Shown here: positions 62,690 to 64,000 of the stretch, piece by piece
Numbering within the stretch: the first letter of the stretch is position 1
Layout of the letters: every line of letters starts with the position of its first letter
Origin: Hyphomicrobiales bacterium
GTDB lineage: Bacteria > Pseudomonadota > Alphaproteobacteria > Rhizobiales > Rhizobiaceae
NCBI GenBank assembly: GCA_900469965.1
Contig: UBZP01000017.1
Location: 186,001-250,000, forward strand
Length of the DNA stretch: 64,000 nt
Direction: 5' to 3'
Program-made: the position numbers and the translations under genes
Notes under the pieces: generated by a model
What the model was told of the DNA's origin: nothing
Databases searched by the model: none
Seen by the model: only the letters and a program-made list of their open reading frames with translations

Positions 62690-64000
62690 TCACTCGGCTG
62701 GGCTCGGCGCGGCCGCGGGCGAGCGCTTCCGGGCCAGATCGATCAGCTTTTTCAACAGCGGCCGCTCGGTCAGGACGACGAGAACGGCATAGATCACGCC
62801 ACCGATCACGGCACCGAGCGCGACCTGCAGCGCTGCGTTCGGTACGAGATGACCGAACTGCTCCAGGAGAAGGCGGAGTGCGATCGCCATCGCCGCAGCG
62901 GTGAACATCGGACGGCAGCAGGTCAGGAAACCGCGCAGGAAGGGCGTGCCGTCGGCCCGGAAGACGACGAGCGAATAGCCGACGAGGACGAAGGCGTTGA
63001 CGGCGCAGAGCCAGACCATCGCCGCGACCAGCGTGCCGTCATAGGCGCCGTAGGCGACGGCGGCGGTGGTGATCACTGCCCGCAGGATCGCCCACCAGAA
63101 CAGCGTGCCGCCGTGGCCGGCGCCCTTCAGGTAGGGGATGAACGTGCTGCAGGGGGTGAGGATGCCCTTCGACAGCGCCAAGAGGCCGAGCACCGGCCAG
63201 GCATAGGCCCACTGGTGGCCGAACAGCGTCAGCATCGCCGGCTCCGCGAGCGCCCAGAGGCCGAACATCATCGGCGCCAGCAGCACGGTGGTGACCTGGG
63301 TGCTGAGCATCAGCGCGTTCGAGCGGCGGGCGCTGTCCTGCATCATGCTGCTGAAGGCGGGAAAGAGGACGCCCATGACGGCCGAGAGAACGACCTGGTT
63401 CGGGATGCTGGAGAACCGGTTGGCCGCCGAATAGGCGCCGGCGTCGGCGAGGCCGAGGAACCGCGAAATCACCACCATCGGCGACTGGAAGCTCACGAAA
63501 TTGGCGATCTCCGAGCCCATCATGCTGAGGCTGAAGCGGGTCAGGCCGATGACGCGGCCGATCGACATCTGCAGCGCCGGGACGTAGCGCGAGACGGCGA
63601 AGAGCCCCACGAGCCGGATCGCCGCCGACAGGAACAGCTGGGCCATCAGGGCCCAGACGCCGAAGCCGGCAAGGGCGAGGAGGACCGCGGCGATCGCGCC
63701 GGCGGATTCCGACACCATGCTCCAGAAGGCGTCCTTGCCGAACTGCATCCGCCGCGCCAGCAGCGCATAGGCGACGTCGCCGGCCAGCTGCAGCGGGATC
63801 AGAAAGCTCATCAGCCGGACGAGATAGGCGGCCTCGGTCGCCCCCAGCAGCCCGGCGATCGGTTCGGCCCAGACGTAGAGGCCGAGCGCCATCAGGCAGG
63901 CGATCGCCAGATTGGCCCAGAAGACCGAGTGGATCGTGCGCATGTCCTCGTCGCGCTGGATGATCAGCGCCGAGGCCAGACCGGCGCCGCCGATCATCGC
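62690..64000 (-). CDS. exoT: Succinoglycan flippase/export protein ExoT (Wzx-like), C-terminal part
   Basis: The start lies beyond the right edge; 436 codons are in the window. It is a polytopic Wzx/MOP-superfamily protein with about ten to twelve hydrophobic segments, including FVSFQSPMVVISRFLGLADAGAYSAANR and LFGHQWAYAWPVLGLLALSKG. ExoT is implicated in translocating or exporting succinoglycan units, especially low-molecular-weight forms. Its place before exoH fits the S. meliloti order. A Met at 63997 is not taken as the start because the preceding codon is also open. Confidence 0.85.
   Translation of the reverse strand, partial: AMIGGAGLASALIIQRDEDMRTIHSVFWANLAIACLMALGLYVWAEPIAGLLGATEAAYLVRLMSFLIPLQLAGDVAYALLARRMQFGKDAFWSMVSESAGAIAAVLLALAGFGVWALMAQLFLSAAIRLVGLFAVSRYVPALQMSIGRVIGLTRFSLSMMGSEIANFVSFQSPMVVISRFLGLADAGAYSAANRFSSIPNQVVLSAVMGVLFPAFSSMMQDSARRSNALMLSTQVTTVLLAPMMFGLWALAEPAMLTLFGHQWAYAWPVLGLLALSKGILTPCSTFIPYLKGAGHGGTLFWWAILRAVITTAAVAYGAYDGTLVAAMVWLCAVNAFVLVGYSLVVFRADGTPFLRGFLTCCRPMFTAAAMAIALRLLLEQFGHLVPNAALQVALGAVIGGVIYAVLVVLTERPLLKKLIDLARKRSPAAAPSPAE

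Overview
The window looks like the chromosome or a large replicon of a high-GC alphaproteobacterium of the Rhizobiaceae (Ensifer/Rhizobium/Shinella-like). The strongest sign is an exoT-(gap)-exoHKLAMONP block in the gene order of the Sinorhizobium meliloti succinoglycan locus. Other signs are a perfect CtrA-type TTAA-N7-TTAAC site, TTG/GTG starts and 1-4 bp gene overlaps. I see no rRNA, tRNA, CRISPR array, insertion sequence or phage gene.

Layout. 1-821 (minus): the start of a chemotaxis operon (STAS protein, CheY, CheA N-terminus), with a CtrA-like site about 260 bp upstream. 1236-13361: a complete D-apiose utilisation locus with an ABC importer (periplasmic binding protein, DUF2291 lipoprotein, ATPase, permease), D-apiose dehydrogenase, apionolactonase, apionate oxidoisomerase, an RpiB-type isomerase, 3-oxo-isoapionate kinase and a RuBisCO-like protein. 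A divergent GntR regulator flanks it, and an identical 11-bp motif lies at both promoters of the locus. 13362-17895: a cobalamin riboswitch, a possible 38-aa leader peptide, a BtuFCD-type ABC importer and a SAM methyltransferase. 17935-21708: a tight three-gene cluster (N-formylglutamate-amidohydrolase-like, QEGLA/MATCAP-family metallopeptidase-like, glutathione-synthetase-like ATP-grasp) with no known job. It is the best candidate here for an undescribed system.

22001-33511: a SulP transporter, an AI-2E-family permease, a 4'-phosphopantetheinyl transferase, a divergent HxlR/zinc-free alcohol dehydrogenase pair, an AraC regulator and a two-gene RND efflux system. 33579-37953: arginine deiminase with two ArcD-like antiporter paralogues and no arcB or arcC. 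38184-45026: a lipoprotein alpha/beta hydrolase, then an Mrp/Mnh-type cation/proton antiporter operon (E, F, DUF4040, G, B, C) ending in one 1033-aa protein that joins two complex-I-type antiporter modules. 45131-46980: two small exported proteins and a second AI-2E-family permease. 47146-52653: a PotABCD-like ABC importer with a metallo-beta-lactamase-fold hydrolase and a divergent TetR regulator. 52752-64000: succinoglycan biosynthesis, in which ExoA, L, M and O build the octasaccharide, ExoN makes UDP-glucose, ExoH succinylates, ExoT flips or exports, ExoP polymerises and ExoK trims the polymer.

Plant cell-wall sugar (apiose) use, succinoglycan production, chemotaxis and efflux together suggest a root- or plant-associated lifestyle; this is inference.
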